A stretch of 64,000 nt of DNA from Myxococcales bacterium (GCA_947473045.1 CANJCO010000003.1:62001-126000); one strand, 5' to 3'; counted from the stretch's first letter, positions 42,615 to 52,227 are shown. Made by a program: numbers and translations. Notes: a model not told the origin generated them from the sequence alone.

Positions 42615-43652
42615 TCACTTCACGACGATTGAGTCACAGTCGACGCTCTTGGTGACGGCGCCAATCCGTCCCGCGACAGGGTCGCCGACGTGCAGCCGGC
42701 TCCACTTGGCGACGTCGAACTTGCAGCTCGATTTGGCGCCTGTCTTTGCTTCGCTCACGTCGGCTGCATAGGTCTCGGTTCTGCTGGCTTCGCGCTCACA
42801 GCCAATCGCCACGCAACCGGGCCGCGCGAGGCTCGTGGCCGGCCAGGTGGGCGGCTCCTTTTCGCCTCCGTGTGCCTTCGCGGTGCGCGTCGGCTTCCAA
42901 GCCTCGGCGTTGTAGTCACACTTGTCGTCCATGACGCCTTCGGTCTTCGTTTTGGGGGTGCACTCGCGAACCTCCTTGAACGTGCCGTTTCCCTGATCTC
43001 TGCGCCGTGTGGCGCAGGTCTGGCCGTCGGGCACCTGCTTGGTGGAGCGCTGCTCCCGATGCCGGGCGACTGCGACCGATCCCGCGGGCAGGGAGTCGCA
43101 CCATTCGGACGTGCGCACGAGCACGCGCTGCTCGACCTCCACGGTGCGATCCCAGCTCTTGTCAGCGATCACGAACGCGCCGTCGCGCTTGCGGAACAGC
43201 ACAAAAAGCGCGACCGCGATCAGCGCGACGATGGCCAGCGGCACGATCCACGCGAGGGGAGAAACCGACTTTCGCGCCGCTGCTTCGTTCGGTGGGGGCG
43301 CTGCGAATTCGCGCTTGGCGTCCTGCGCTGTCTCGCCCGCAAACTGCTGCCCCACCTGCTCCGCCCGCACCGCGACCTGCTGCGCGGCCGTCAGCGGACC
43401 GCCGCACTGCGAGCAACACTTGGAGTTGCGGCTGTTGGCGTGCCGGCAAGCCGGGCAGAGCACGTCGGCGCCGAGGTAGGGGTGATCTTCGGCGGCCACC
43501 TTTTCGGCGTCGCTCGGAAAGTACCGCGCCGACGGATCCTGCGGCGCGCCGCACCCCGGACAGCACCTGTGCGAGAGGCCGAGGTTCTTCTTTTGGCCGC
43601 AGAACCTGCAGTCCCACAGCATCTCGTAGGTCTTTTCGTCCGCCGTCGACAT
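42615..43652 (-). CDS. Zinc-ribbon membrane protein
   Basis: The product has 345 residues. The N-terminus holds two zinc ribbons: 'CRFCGQKKNLGLSHRCCPGCG' (from residue 15) and 'CPACRHANSRNSKCCSQCGG'. A low-complexity Ala/Gln/Glu region follows, then one membrane helix (about 134-156, 'LAWIVPLAIVALIAVALFVLF'). The outer domain (about 160-345) has strands such as 'SWDRTVEVEQRVLVRTSEWCDSLP' and four more Cys, possibly disulphides. The N-terminal ribbons would sit in the cytoplasm and could bind nucleic acid or protein. The gene converges with the VWA gene, with an 8-base gap. Function unknown. Confidence 0.75.
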   Translation of the reverse strand: MSTADEKTYEMLWDCRFCGQKKNLGLSHRCCPGCGAPQDPSARYFPSDAEKVAAEDHPYLGADVLCPACRHANSRNSKCCSQCGGPLTAAQQVAVRAEQVGQQFAGETAQDAKREFAAPPPNEAAARKSVSPLAWIVPLAIVALIAVALFVLFRKRDGAFVIADKSWDRTVEVEQRVLVRTSEWCDSLPAGSVAVARHREQRSTKQVPDGQTCATRRRDQGNGTFKEVRECTPKTKTEGVMDDKCDYNAEAWKPTRTAKAHGGEKEPPTWPATSLARPGCVAIGCEREASRTETYAADVSEAKTGAKSSCKFDVAKWSRLHVGDPVAGRIGAVTKSVDCDSIVVK

Positions 43653-43769
43653 GGCGAATCACGCTACCAACAAACGCCGGCGCCCGTCCGACTGGACGTG
43701 TCCGGTCGCCGAGCGCATGCTCCAGGCGGGGTCCGCCCCTTCGCGGCGCGCGCATAAAAAATCGTTTCA

Positions 43770-45200
43770 ATGGAAAACATGTCACGCTTCAGCCTGCTCG
43801 CATTCGTTGCGCTTTCGTGCGCTGCTCCGTCGCAACCGCGCGCGCTGCATGCGCCGACGCTCGCAGTTCGATACGTCTACAAAGTCGATGTTTCTCGGGC
43901 TCCGGTGCTCGCGATCGAAGCGCGATTCGACCCCGGAGGCGCACCCGACCTCGAGATTGGCGAGGGCCTCGCGGGCGCAGTCACGCGCGTATCGGTCGTG
44001 CGGACCGGGGGAGAATCTATCGTTTCAAAAGATGTGGGGCGCTGGCATATCCCCGAGTGCGCCGGCCCGTGCACCGTTCGCTACGAAGTCGACCTTTCGC
44101 GCGCCGAGCGCGGCCTCGACGCCGTCTCGCGCGTGGGCGACAGCTACCTCGCGCCGACGTACGCGTGGCTGCTCAGGCCGGCTCCGATCATGGTGGGCAC
44201 CTTCGAGGTCGTCGCGACGGGCGCCCCGCCAGCGACCGGAGCCTGGGGCAACGTCTCCCGCGTCGGCGAGCTGCGAGATCTCGGCGAAGGCCGCCGCGGT
44301 TTTGCCTCGAGCGATTTTGGCGAGGGCTCGTTCATGGCGTTTGGGCAGCTTCGCGCGCATCGCGAAGCCGTGCTCGGCGGCGCCGTCGACGTGGCGGTGA
44401 TGGACGGTCCGCTCGCGATGGGCGAGGCGGGCGCTTCGCGCTGGGTGACCGACGCGGCAACGTGCGTAGCCGGCCTCTACGGACGATTTCCGGTGCCTCA
44501 GGCGAGCGTGTTCGTCTTGCCGGTGAAGGGCGCCGACGAGCCTGTGTTTGGCAAGGTGCTGTCGCTCGGCGGGGCGTCGGTGTGCGTGCTCACCGGCGAG
44601 GCGTCGCGCGCCGATCGCCTCCACGACGACTGGATTCTGGTGCACGAAATGGTGCACCTCGGCTTCCCCACGTTCGTGGGCGAGGGACGCTGGCTCGGCG
44701 AGGGCGTGGCCACGTATTACGAGCCCATCTTGCGCGCGCGCATGGGTTGGCGCGATCGCGACGAAACCTGGAGAGGGCTCGCGCGGGAGTTTCCGCGCGG
44801 ACTGCCCGCGGGACCGCCGTACGCGCTCGAGCAGCGCGACGGCATCGACGACATCTATTGGGGCGGCGCGCTCTTCGTCATGATGGCCGACGTGCGCATT
44901 CGGCAGGCCACCGCCGGGCGACACTCGCTCGACGACGTCATGCGCGGGGTGCTCGCCAAGGGGGGCGACGGCGAGCACGTCTGGCGGGTGGAGTCAGTCA
45001 TGCGCGAGGGCGACGCGATCACCGGAACCCACGTGCTCACCGAGCTTCACGCGCGTTACGCGGCCCGCGGCGAGCGCGTCGACCTGGACGCCGAGCTGCG
45101 CGCGCTGGGCATCGCGCGGGCCGGCGGCGACGTCGTGATCAGCGACGACGGTCCCCTCGCGTGGATACGACGCGCCATCGTTTCAAAAGAAGGAAAGTGA
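43770..45200 (+). CDS. M61-like (glycyl aminopeptidase-type) metallopeptidase lipoprotein
   Basis: The product has 476 residues from ATG 43770; ATG 43779 is possible and has GGAAA just before it. The N-terminus 'MSRFSLLAFVALSC' gives a lipoprotein Cys. An N-terminal beta domain precedes the catalytic part with HEMVH at 292-296 and 'RWLGEGVATYYE', Glu311 being the likely third zinc ligand; this HExxH...E gluzincin pattern and the extended beta-sandwich before it suit family M61. Later 'LHARYAARGERVDLDAELRALGI' fits the C-terminal helical bundle. It should act as an envelope aminopeptidase. Its divergent neighbour is the zinc-ribbon protein, with a 117-base shared promoter region. Confidence 0.8.
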   Translation: MENMSRFSLLAFVALSCAAPSQPRALHAPTLAVRYVYKVDVSRAPVLAIEARFDPGGAPDLEIGEGLAGAVTRVSVVRTGGESIVSKDVGRWHIPECAGPCTVRYEVDLSRAERGLDAVSRVGDSYLAPTYAWLLRPAPIMVGTFEVVATGAPPATGAWGNVSRVGELRDLGEGRRGFASSDFGEGSFMAFGQLRAHREAVLGGAVDVAVMDGPLAMGEAGASRWVTDAATCVAGLYGRFPVPQASVFVLPVKGADEPVFGKVLSLGGASVCVLTGEASRADRLHDDWILVHEMVHLGFPTFVGEGRWLGEGVATYYEPILRARMGWRDRDETWRGLAREFPRGLPAGPPYALEQRDGIDDIYWGGALFVMMADVRIRQATAGRHSLDDVMRGVLAKGGDGEHVWRVESVMREGDAITGTHVLTELHARYAARGERVDLDAELRALGIARAGGDVVISDDGPLAWIRRAIVSKEGK

Positions 45201-45249
45201 CCGCTCCGCGAAGTAGCGTCCCGCACTAAACGGATGTATCGTTCCGTCC

Positions 45250-46512
45250 GTGTCGCTGCGGTCGAAGCTCTCGCGCCTGACGATGCCCGCGGCAGCCGCG
45301 GCGCCGGTCGTTGCTCCGCTCGTCGAAAGCGCTTCCGAGCTCGACGGGCTCCGCGCCCGCATGCAGCGCATCCTCGAAAAATCGGTCCGCGACGCGCCTT
45401 CAAAGGTAGCCGGGAGCGACCGCGAAGAGCTTCCTTTTAGCCCGATCGAGACGCCCCTCGGCCCGCTTCACCTGCGCCGCGTGATTTGCGGCCCCGAGCA
45501 GCGCATCGGGCATGCTCCCGTGCATGCAGCACGCGGCGCCGACGCCCTGCTGCTGTCGCGCCTCGCGCTCGACGCGAGCCTTGCTTCGTGCGCTCCCGCA
45601 CGCGCGCTCTACCTCGACACCGAGACCACAGGCCTGTCGGGCGGCACCGGCACAGTGGCGTTTCTGGTGGGGCTCGCGTTCTTTTCAGAAGAGCAACTGG
45701 TCGTCGAGCAGCTGCTCGTCAAAAAGCTCGGAGAAGAAGGGCCGATGCTCGCGCACGTGCTCAAGCGAATGGGCGACGCGTCAATGCTCGTCACGTTCAA
45801 CGGCAAGGCGTTCGATCTGCCGCTGCTGCGCACGCGCCTCGTGATGGCCCGCCTCGGCAAGCCCCCCGAGCTCCCGCACCTCGATCTGCTGCACGTCGCG
45901 CGGCGCCTGCACAAGGCGCGCGGCGTTGATTGTAGATTGCAAGGGTTGGAGCGCGAGGTGCTGGGCTTCGAGCGCATCGACGACACGCCGGGCAGCGAAG
46001 TCGCCGCGTGTTACCTGCACTACCTCCGCACAGGCGAGACTGCGCGCCTGCTGGGTGTGGTCGAGCACAATTTGTGGGACGTCGCGACGATGGCCGCGCT
46101 CACGGGCCTGTACGGCGAGCCGCTGGCAGCTTCGCGCCTGCACGCAGACGATCTCGCGGGCGCATCGCTCACGCTCAAGCGCGGAAAGGTGATGGGCGCG
46201 GCGCGCGAGGCCGCCCAGCTCGCCCTCGATCGGGGCGGGGGAGCGGTGTCAATCCGAGCGGGCGCAGCGATCGCAAAAGCGATGGGGGAGGGCGATCGCG
46301 CGATCGGCCTGTTCGAGCGCCTTGTGGGCGAAGCCGATTGCACCCGCTCGCGGCTCGAGCTCGCCAAACTCTACGAGCACCACGCCAAAGACGCGGAGCG
46401 TGCGCTTTCGCTGCTCGACGCGCCGCTGCCCGAGCCCGAGGCCGACACCCGCAAGCGCCGCGCGCGACTCGAGCGCAAGGTCGCAAAAATGACGCAGTCG
46501 CGCCTGTTCTGA
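45250..46512 (+). CDS. RNase H-like (YprB-type) 3'-5' exonuclease
   Basis: The product has 420 residues and a GTG start. Residues about 118-290 match a ribonuclease H-like exonuclease of the RNase_H_2/YprB type: 'LYLDTETTGLSGGTGTVAFLVGLAFF' supplies the first Asp-Glu pair of the DEDD set, 'MLVTFNGKAFDLPLLRTRL' the second Asp, and 'VVEHNLWDVATMAALTGLY' the later Asp motif. After it come helical repeats (about 305-400) like TPR units ('AIGLFERLVGEADCTRSRLELAKLYEHH'). The N-terminus is Ala-rich and probably disordered. It may process DNA or RNA ends. Its start is preceded by a weak ribosome site; leuS follows after 51 bases on the same strand. Confidence 0.83.
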   Translation: MSLRSKLSRLTMPAAAAAPVVAPLVESASELDGLRARMQRILEKSVRDAPSKVAGSDREELPFSPIETPLGPLHLRRVICGPEQRIGHAPVHAARGADALLLSRLALDASLASCAPARALYLDTETTGLSGGTGTVAFLVGLAFFSEEQLVVEQLLVKKLGEEGPMLAHVLKRMGDASMLVTFNGKAFDLPLLRTRLVMARLGKPPELPHLDLLHVARRLHKARGVDCRLQGLEREVLGFERIDDTPGSEVAACYLHYLRTGETARLLGVVEHNLWDVATMAALTGLYGEPLAASRLHADDLAGASLTLKRGKVMGAAREAAQLALDRGGGAVSIRAGAAIAKAMGEGDRAIGLFERLVGEADCTRSRLELAKLYEHHAKDAERALSLLDAPLPEPEADTRKRRARLERKVAKMTQSRLF

Positions 46513-46563
46513 GCGAGCCTCCGCACGCGCCGACCGCGCGCCCTTTGTGGTAAGCGGTGGGGC

Positions 46564-49056
46564 ATGACGGATCACGAAGTCGAGCGCTACAACCCAGCCG
46601 AAATCGAGCCGAAGTGGCAGCGCTACTGGGAGGAGCACCAGACGTTCCTCACCCGCCGCACCCCCGGTCGCGGCAAGGCCTACATCCTCGACATGTTTCC
46701 GTATCCGTCGGGCGCCGGGCTCCACGTAGGCCACCCCGAGGGCTACACCGCGACCGACATCGTTGCGCGCTACAAGCGCATGTGCGGCCTCGACGTGCTT
46801 CACCCGATGGGCTGGGACGCGTTCGGGCTGCCCGCCGAGCAGCACGCCATTCAGACCGGAACGCACCCGCGCGAGACCACGCTCCGCAACATCGACAACT
46901 TTCGTCGCCAGCTCAAAATGCTGGGTTTCAGCTACGACTGGTCCCGCGAGGTCGACACCACCGACCCCGAGTACGTGCGCTGGACGCAATGGATTTTTCT
47001 GCAGCTCTTCAAGAAGGGACTCGCCTACCAGGACAAGATTTCGGTCAACTGGTGCGCGGAGCTCGGCACCGTCCTCGCCAACGAAGAAGTGATCGACGGC
47101 AAGAGCGAGCGCGGAGCCTACCCGGTCGAAAAGCTCCCGCTTCGCCAGTGGCTGCTGCGCATCACGCAGTACGCCGACCGCCTCGACTCCGAGCTCGCGG
47201 GACTCGACTGGCCCGACACCAAAGACAAGCAGCACCACTGGATCGGCCGCAGCGAGGGAGCGCTCGTCGACTTCGTCGTCGAAGGCAACGCCGAGCTCAC
47301 GCTCACCGTTTTCACAACCCGAGTCGACACGCTGGCGGGGGCGACGTACGTGGTCGTGGCTCCGGAGCACGCGATCGTTGCGCAGCTCACCGCGCCAGCC
47401 CAGCGCGCCGCCGTCGCTGCGTACGCCGAGGCCACGCGCAAGAAGAGCGACATCGACCGCTCCGACGCAACGCGTGAAAAAACCGGAATTCCCCTGGGAA
47501 CATTCGCGATCAATCCTGTAAACGGCGATCGTTTGCCTATCTGGATTGGCGATTACGTGATTGCCACTTACGGTACAGGAGCCGTGATGGCCGTACCTGC
47601 CCACGACGAACGCGATCACGCCTTCGCCACGAAATACGGGCTCCCGATCGTGCAAGTGGTGGCTGCCAAAGGCGGCGGTACGCTCGACGTGCAGGCTGCC
47701 GCGTTTACCGATGATGGCGTAGCCCACAGCTGCCGCGCGGACGTGGCGCTACCCGACGGAATGCCGAGCGCGCAGGTTCGGTCGCAGGTCACCGACTGGC
47801 TCGCGTCGAAGGGCAGGGGCCGCGCGAAGGTCACCTACCGTCTGCGCGACTGGGTGTTTTCGCGGCAGCGCTACTGGGGCGAGCCGTTCCCGATTTATTT
47901 CCCTGTCGTGTGCGACGGCGATCCGCGCGAAAAAGATGCAAAATACACGATTGTGTACGAGCAGCCGATCGCGGTCGAGGAGAGCGAGCTGCCGCTGCGC
48001 CTGCCCGATCTCGAGGACTTCAAGCCAGCCGGCGATCCCGAAGGCCCCCTCGCGCGCGCGGTCGACTGGCGCTTCTTCAACAAAGGCGGCCAGTGGTTTG
48101 CGCGCGAGACGAACACGATGCCGCAGTGGGCGGGCTCGTGTTGGTACTACCTGCGCTTCCTCGACCCGAACAACACCTCCGAGATCTTCTCGACCGAGGC
48201 CTACGACGCCTGGATGCCGGTCGATCTCTACGTTGGCGGAAGCGAGCACGCGGTGCTCCACCTGCTGTACGCGCGCTTTTGGCACAAGGTGCTGTTCGAC
48301 ATCGGCGTTGTGAAGCACTCCGAGCCGTTCTCGAAGCTCGTGCACCAGGGCATGATTTTGGGCGAAAATAACGAGAAAATGAGCAAATCGCGCGGCAACG
48401 TCGTCAACCCCGACGACGTCGTTCGCTCGCACGGCGCCGACGCGCTGCGCGGATACGAGATGTTCATGGGCCCGCTGGAGCAGGTTAAGCCCTGGCAGAC
48501 CAACGGCGTCGAAGGCGTGCGCCGGTTTCTCGACCGCGTCTTTGCCGCCCTCGCGACGTCGCCCATCACGGACGCTCCCGAGGCCTACGATCTCGAGACG
48601 CAGCGCGCGGTGCACAAAACCGTAAAAAAGGTCACGCGGGACATCGACGCGATGCGCTTCAACACCGCGATCAGCGCGCTGATGATCCTCATCAAGCAGC
48701 TGGCTGCGCTGCCCGCGATTCCCCGCGCCGCTGCGAAGTCGTTTGCGCTCATGCTCTCGCCGTTCGCTCCCCACCTCGGCGAAGAAATCTGGCAGCGCCT
48801 CGGCGCGACCGAATCGCTGGCCTACGAGCCGTGGCCAACGTTCGACGAAGCGCTGGTGCGCGACGACGTGGTCGAAATGGGCGTGCAGGTGAACGGAAAA
48901 TTCAGGGCGACCGTGGTGCTGCCCGTGGGCGCTGCTGAGGCCGTAGCGCGCGAAGAGGCGATGAAAGACGACAAGGTTCGCGCCCACCTCGAGGGCAAGT
49001 CGATCAAGAAGGTCGTCTACGTGCCTGGGAAAATCCTCAACTTTATCGTCGCCTGA
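46564..49056 (+). CDS. leuS: Leucyl-tRNA synthetase
   Basis: The product has 830 residues and an ATG start. This class Ia synthetase charges tRNA-Leu. The HIGH box is 'FPYPSGAGLHVGHPEGY' (HVGH at 54-57) and the KMSKS loop is at 605-609 in 'NEKMSKSRGNVVNPDDVV'. The editing (CP1) domain is inserted between them, with 'TTRVDTLAGATYVVVAPEH' and 'PAHDERDHAFATKYGLP', needed to hydrolyse mischarged tRNA. The anticodon-binding helical bundle and C-terminal domain ('VEMGVQVNGKFRATVVLPVGA') are complete. Length is slightly under the E. coli enzyme (860). The LptE-like gene follows after 7 bases, an order also seen in E. coli. Confidence 0.97.
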   Translation: MTDHEVERYNPAEIEPKWQRYWEEHQTFLTRRTPGRGKAYILDMFPYPSGAGLHVGHPEGYTATDIVARYKRMCGLDVLHPMGWDAFGLPAEQHAIQTGTHPRETTLRNIDNFRRQLKMLGFSYDWSREVDTTDPEYVRWTQWIFLQLFKKGLAYQDKISVNWCAELGTVLANEEVIDGKSERGAYPVEKLPLRQWLLRITQYADRLDSELAGLDWPDTKDKQHHWIGRSEGALVDFVVEGNAELTLTVFTTRVDTLAGATYVVVAPEHAIVAQLTAPAQRAAVAAYAEATRKKSDIDRSDATREKTGIPLGTFAINPVNGDRLPIWIGDYVIATYGTGAVMAVPAHDERDHAFATKYGLPIVQVVAAKGGGTLDVQAAAFTDDGVAHSCRADVALPDGMPSAQVRSQVTDWLASKGRGRAKVTYRLRDWVFSRQRYWGEPFPIYFPVVCDGDPREKDAKYTIVYEQPIAVEESELPLRLPDLEDFKPAGDPEGPLARAVDWRFFNKGGQWFARETNTMPQWAGSCWYYLRFLDPNNTSEIFSTEAYDAWMPVDLYVGGSEHAVLHLLYARFWHKVLFDIGVVKHSEPFSKLVHQGMILGENNEKMSKSRGNVVNPDDVVRSHGADALRGYEMFMGPLEQVKPWQTNGVEGVRRFLDRVFAALATSPITDAPEAYDLETQRAVHKTVKKVTRDIDAMRFNTAISALMILIKQLAALPAIPRAAAKSFALMLSPFAPHLGEEIWQRLGATESLAYEPWPTFDEALVRDDVVEMGVQVNGKFRATVVLPVGAAEAVAREEAMKDDKVRAHLEGKSIKKVVYVPGKILNFIVA

Positions 49057-49063
49057 AATTCGC

Positions 49064-49615
49064 TTGAAACGAACATTCCTGGCGCTGGCGTTCGCGACCT
49101 TCGGTTGCGGCTACCGCGCGCTTTATGCGGCCCCCGCCGGCGAGCGATTGCATGTGTCGCTCGCGCGCGTGGCCATCGCGAACGGAGCGGCTGGCGAGGA
49201 GGTCGCGCGGGGGGCGCGTGAAGAGCTCGCGCGTCAGGGGGCGCTCGCGGCGGGAAGCGGCTATCCGGCGCTCGAAATTGAGGTCGCCGGTGCGAGCGAG
49301 TCGAGCGAGGGGATCGAGGTCTCGGCGGCGGGCCGAGCGCCCGGCGCGCGCGTGTTCGAGCAGACGCCGACGGCGAGGGCGACCTCAGTGGCGATCGTCG
49401 CGCGCGCCTGCGTGGTGCGCGCGTCGGGCTCCGATCCCGAGCGCGACACCGGTGACATGCGGGTCGAGGACCTCGTAGGCGCCGATGCTGTCGATCCGGT
49501 GTCATCGGGGTTCGTCTATCAGGATGCGCAGCGGGCGGCAGCCCACCGGCTGGGCCGCAAGCTCGCCGCGCGCATCCTCGGCGATCCTTCCGTCAGCGAA
49601 GGACTGGGGCGCTGA
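49064..49615 (+). CDS. lptE: LptE-like LPS-assembly lipoprotein
   Basis: The product has 183 residues and a TTG start, 7 bases after leuS. The signal 'MKRTFLALAFATFGCGYRALYA' has its lipobox Cys at 15 and the 'GCGYxL' mature start typical of LptE, the plug protein of the LptD barrel that inserts lipopolysaccharide into the outer membrane. The fold expected for LptE (two helices against a four-stranded sheet) fits the pattern: 'ERLHVSLARVAIANGAAGEEVARGAREELARQGAL' as strand and first helix. In E. coli and many proteobacteria lptE follows leuS, which supports the call. No LptD or HolA gene is next; an inverted-repeat terminator follows instead. Symbol is tentative. Confidence 0.72.
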   Translation: MKRTFLALAFATFGCGYRALYAAPAGERLHVSLARVAIANGAAGEEVARGAREELARQGALAAGSGYPALEIEVAGASESSEGIEVSAAGRAPGARVFEQTPTARATSVAIVARACVVRASGSDPERDTGDMRVEDLVGADAVDPVSSGFVYQDAQRAAAHRLGRKLAARILGDPSVSEGLGR

Positions 49616-49632
49616 ACGTCCACAAAATGCGA

Positions 49633-49663
49633 AGGAGAGGCGACCTCGGCGGGCGCCTCTCCT
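49633..49663. terminator. Bidirectional hairpin after leuS-lptE
   Basis: AGGAGAGGCG (49633-49642) and CGCCTCTCCT (49654-49663) are perfect inverted repeats with an 11-base loop; three more pairs extend the stem past a single-base bulge. It lies between the convergent ends of the lptE-like gene (49615) and the lipoprotein gene (49697), and could stop transcription from both. No U run follows. Confidence 0.6.
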
Positions 49664-49696
49664 CGCAGCGATGACCGCGCAGGTCAACGCTTCACG

Positions 49697-50482
49697 TCAC
49701 AGGCCGCAGTCGACCTTGCACTTGCTCGAGACGCAGGTGCCAAACGCTTCGGAGGCTGCTTTGCCGACCTCGTGCGCGAGCCCGCATGCGTCGACGCACG
49801 GCGCGTCTTTGCAGACTGCGATGCACTGCGTGTAGTCGTCGCAGTCGCTTCCCGATGCGCACGCTTGTTTTTCGGCGGCGCACTTGGTCGAGCTGCAGCC
49901 GCCGCAGTCGAGCGCGCCGGCATCGGGCGGGGTCGTGCACGCGCTGGCGGGAGTGGAGCAGGTGGCCTTGCACGAGCCGCACGAAGCTCCGATATCGCAG
50001 GTCGCCAGGGCGAGGTAGCTCGGCTGTCCGGCGGGCTTCGCCTTGTAGCAGTTGTTGACGCAAGTCTGGTCGCCAGCGGCGCACGCCGTCGCGCAAGTGT
50101 AAATCGCGGTGCAGTCGGCGCTTTGGGCGCAGACCGACCATTGCGCGCCGCACTGACCCACAAGGCACGAATTGCACGCGCCTTGCGCGCCGCTGTCGGG
50201 AGCCGAAGTGTCGGGCGACCCGGCGTCGGGGACGACGTGCGGCGTGCAGCAGTAGCCGCCCGCCGCTCCAGCGGGGCTGCAGTCGTCGAACGTGATGGGC
50301 GTATCGGTGCCCTGGCACTGGTACGAAGACTCGCCCGCAGCGCACCCTCCGGCGGCCGCCGACTGCACGGCGCAAGTGTTGTCCTTGAGCGCGATGGTGC
50401 AGCCCCCGGCGACCGAAAGGACGAGCGCGCCAACGCCCACGAGCGTGGCGCCGACGGCAATTTTCTTGAAGCGCTTGATCAT
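49697..50482 (-). CDS. Cys-rich lipoprotein
   Basis: The ATG at 50482 gives 261 residues with a GGGTGA site; the open frame to 50668 is unsupported. The signal 'MIKRFKKIAVGATLVGVGALVLSVAGGC' ends at lipobox Cys28. The mature protein has about 30 Cys in repeated modules: 'CAVQSAAAGGCAAG', 'CNSCLVGQCGAQWSVCAQSADC', 'CATACAAGDQTCVNNC', 'CDIGASCGSCKATCSTPASAC', 'CGGCSSTKCAAEKQACASGSDCDDYTQC'. Three units share a 'C..C....C......C....DC...' spacing, suggesting internal duplication, a pattern common in myxobacterial surface lipoproteins. A small dyad GACGAC/GTCGTC lies 22-42 bases upstream of the start. It is separated from lnt by 100 bases on the same strand. Function unknown. Confidence 0.75.
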   Translation of the reverse strand: MIKRFKKIAVGATLVGVGALVLSVAGGCTIALKDNTCAVQSAAAGGCAAGESSYQCQGTDTPITFDDCSPAGAAGGYCCTPHVVPDAGSPDTSAPDSGAQGACNSCLVGQCGAQWSVCAQSADCTAIYTCATACAAGDQTCVNNCYKAKPAGQPSYLALATCDIGASCGSCKATCSTPASACTTPPDAGALDCGGCSSTKCAAEKQACASGSDCDDYTQCIAVCKDAPCVDACGLAHEVGKAASEAFGTCVSSKCKVDCGL

Positions 50483-50582
50483 AAGTTCACCCTTGCGTAG
50501 TTCGACGACCGATCGGCCGTCGTCATTCAACCATGCTACCAAAGCCCTGTCCGCGCAGGCCGAATAGCGACCGGACGCAGCC

Positions 50583-52223
50583 TCAGGCGGCCTTCGGCTT
50601 GAAGACCTTTTCTTTTCGAACGAACGCCGCGAGCAGTGTGAGGAGGGTGAGCGCGATGACAGGCACATCGCCCAGCGCCTCGTAAACGGTGCCCCCTTTC
50701 ATGAGGCGGACCGTGCCGGCCAGCTTCGCGACTTGAAATGTGCCGGTGTGCGAGACGACCCTGCCGTTGGGATCGACGATCGCCGACACGCCGCTGTTGG
50801 TGCTGCGCACGAGAAAACGGCGATGCTCGATGGCGCGGAAGGTCGACAGCGCCAGGTGCTCCCACGGCTCGGCGGTGTCGCCGAACCAAGCGTCGTTCGT
50901 CATGTTCACGAAGAGCTCAGGGCGGGCGTGCGCGGCGACGCGGTTGGCGAACGACGGCAGGATGTCTTCGTAGCAAACGAGCGGGCTCACGTTGTGCGTG
51001 CCGGTCTTCGTCTCGAGCGGCAGCGGTTCGAGCGAGCTTCCCGAGCTGAAGCGACCGCTGTTGGGTGACCACTGGTGCAGTATCGGAAACATGTCGCCAA
51101 ACGGCAGATATTCGCCAAAGGCCAGCAGGTACTGCTTGTCGTAGCGGCCGGTGATCTCGCCCTTCGCGTTGCTCGAAAGCGCCGTGTTGAACAAGCGCTC
51201 GAGCCGCGGATCCTGCGGGTTTTCGCGGATGATCACGCCCCCGAAGATCACCGGGATGCCGAGGCGCGCGGCGACGTTGTCGCGCAGAAACGGCTTGTAC
51301 ATGTCCTCGCTCACTCCGAACGTAACCGAAGATTCGCTCCACACCACGAGCTCGGCGCCTTCGGCCTTGAGCTCGGCGGTGAGCTGCTTGTGCCGGCGCA
51401 GGCCCTTGGCGGAATCTTCGCGCTTTTCGAACAGGCCCATGTTGCCCTGAACGACTCCGATCCGCAGCGGCTCCGACGCCTCGGCGAGCGCGTCGACTTG
51501 CGACATGCGCACGGCCCCGTAGGCGATCGTCAGCGCGAGCGCTGCGGCGGCCGAGGCCGGCACGCTGCGACGAAGCGGGCGCTTTTCGATCCAGCGGGCA
51601 ACGACCACCTCGGAGAGCGCGAGATTGACGGCCATGAGCACGATGCCCACAACGATCGGACCGCCCAAATCGGCGATCTGCGCGAGCACGCCCAGCTTGG
51701 TGACCGTGGCCGCGTAGTACCAGGGAAACAGGAGCGGAAAGACGAGCTCACTCGCCGCGAATGCGCCGATGATCGCAAATTCCTGCCACCAGCCGCGCTG
51801 GCGCGCCCTCGCATAGAGCCAGCCCATGAGCCCGAGTCGGCCGCCCTGATAAGTCGAGATGATCGCTACGAACACAAGGCACAGCGGCGTCGGAAAACCG
51901 CTGAAGGTGCGCAGCATCTCGAGCAGCCACGAAAAGCCGGCAAAGTTCATCGTCGCGCCGCAAAGCACGCCCAGCCAGGTCGCGCGCTTAGGCGTCTGGT
52001 GGCGCAGCGCGAGCAGCAGGGGCACGAACGCGACGAAGGTCAGCAGCCCGAGATCGCGCCCCAGATAGGTGCTCCGCCCCGCGAAGGCGAGCCAATACAG
52101 CAGCCCGGAGACGAACGCGGCGACGTAGGCAGCAGGCGCGCGAAACGGTCTCTCCGGTAGCAGGCGCGACGAGGGCATGTCGGTCGCGTCGAGCGCCGGG
52201 GTCGACGAGGGGCCGGATGTCAC
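50583..52223 (-). CDS. lnt: Apolipoprotein N-acyltransferase
   Basis: The product has 546 residues and a GTG start (ATG at 52178 is an alternative). Lnt N-acylates the Cys of lipoproteins, the last step of their maturation, in the inner membrane. The N-terminal half has about six to seven membrane helices ('AAYVAAFVSGLLYWLAFAG', 'LTFVAFVPLLLAL', 'GLMGWLYARAR', 'EFAIIGAFAASELVF'). The nitrilase-type domain (about 253-505) has the triad Glu297 ('VVWSESS'), Lys363 ('YDKQYLLAFGEYLPFG') and Cys417 ('PLVCYEDI'). All three are present. It is the last gene of an operon with an FKBP isomerase and a lone receiver, 5 bases apart. The many lipoproteins in this window need this enzyme. Confidence 0.94.
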   Translation of the reverse strand: MTSGPSSTPALDATDMPSSRLLPERPFRAPAAYVAAFVSGLLYWLAFAGRSTYLGRDLGLLTFVAFVPLLLALRHQTPKRATWLGVLCGATMNFAGFSWLLEMLRTFSGFPTPLCLVFVAIISTYQGGRLGLMGWLYARARQRGWWQEFAIIGAFAASELVFPLLFPWYYAATVTKLGVLAQIADLGGPIVVGIVLMAVNLALSEVVVARWIEKRPLRRSVPASAAAALALTIAYGAVRMSQVDALAEASEPLRIGVVQGNMGLFEKREDSAKGLRRHKQLTAELKAEGAELVVWSESSVTFGVSEDMYKPFLRDNVAARLGIPVIFGGVIIRENPQDPRLERLFNTALSSNAKGEITGRYDKQYLLAFGEYLPFGDMFPILHQWSPNSGRFSSGSSLEPLPLETKTGTHNVSPLVCYEDILPSFANRVAAHARPELFVNMTNDAWFGDTAEPWEHLALSTFRAIEHRRFLVRSTNSGVSAIVDPNGRVVSHTGTFQVAKLAGTVRLMKGGTVYEALGDVPVIALTLLTLLAAFVRKEKVFKPKAA

Positions 52224-52227
52224 GGCG

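Noticed and set aside
44019-45190. An exact 14-base repeat ATCGTTTCAAAAGA at 44019-44032 and 45177-45190
   Set aside because: Both copies are in frame in the same peptidase gene and encode IVSK plus an acidic residue; chance similarity of short codon strings is enough to explain it.
46249-47727. A 492-codon frame antisense to leuS and the exonuclease gene
   Set aside because: It crosses the boundary between two well-supported genes and shows no motif.
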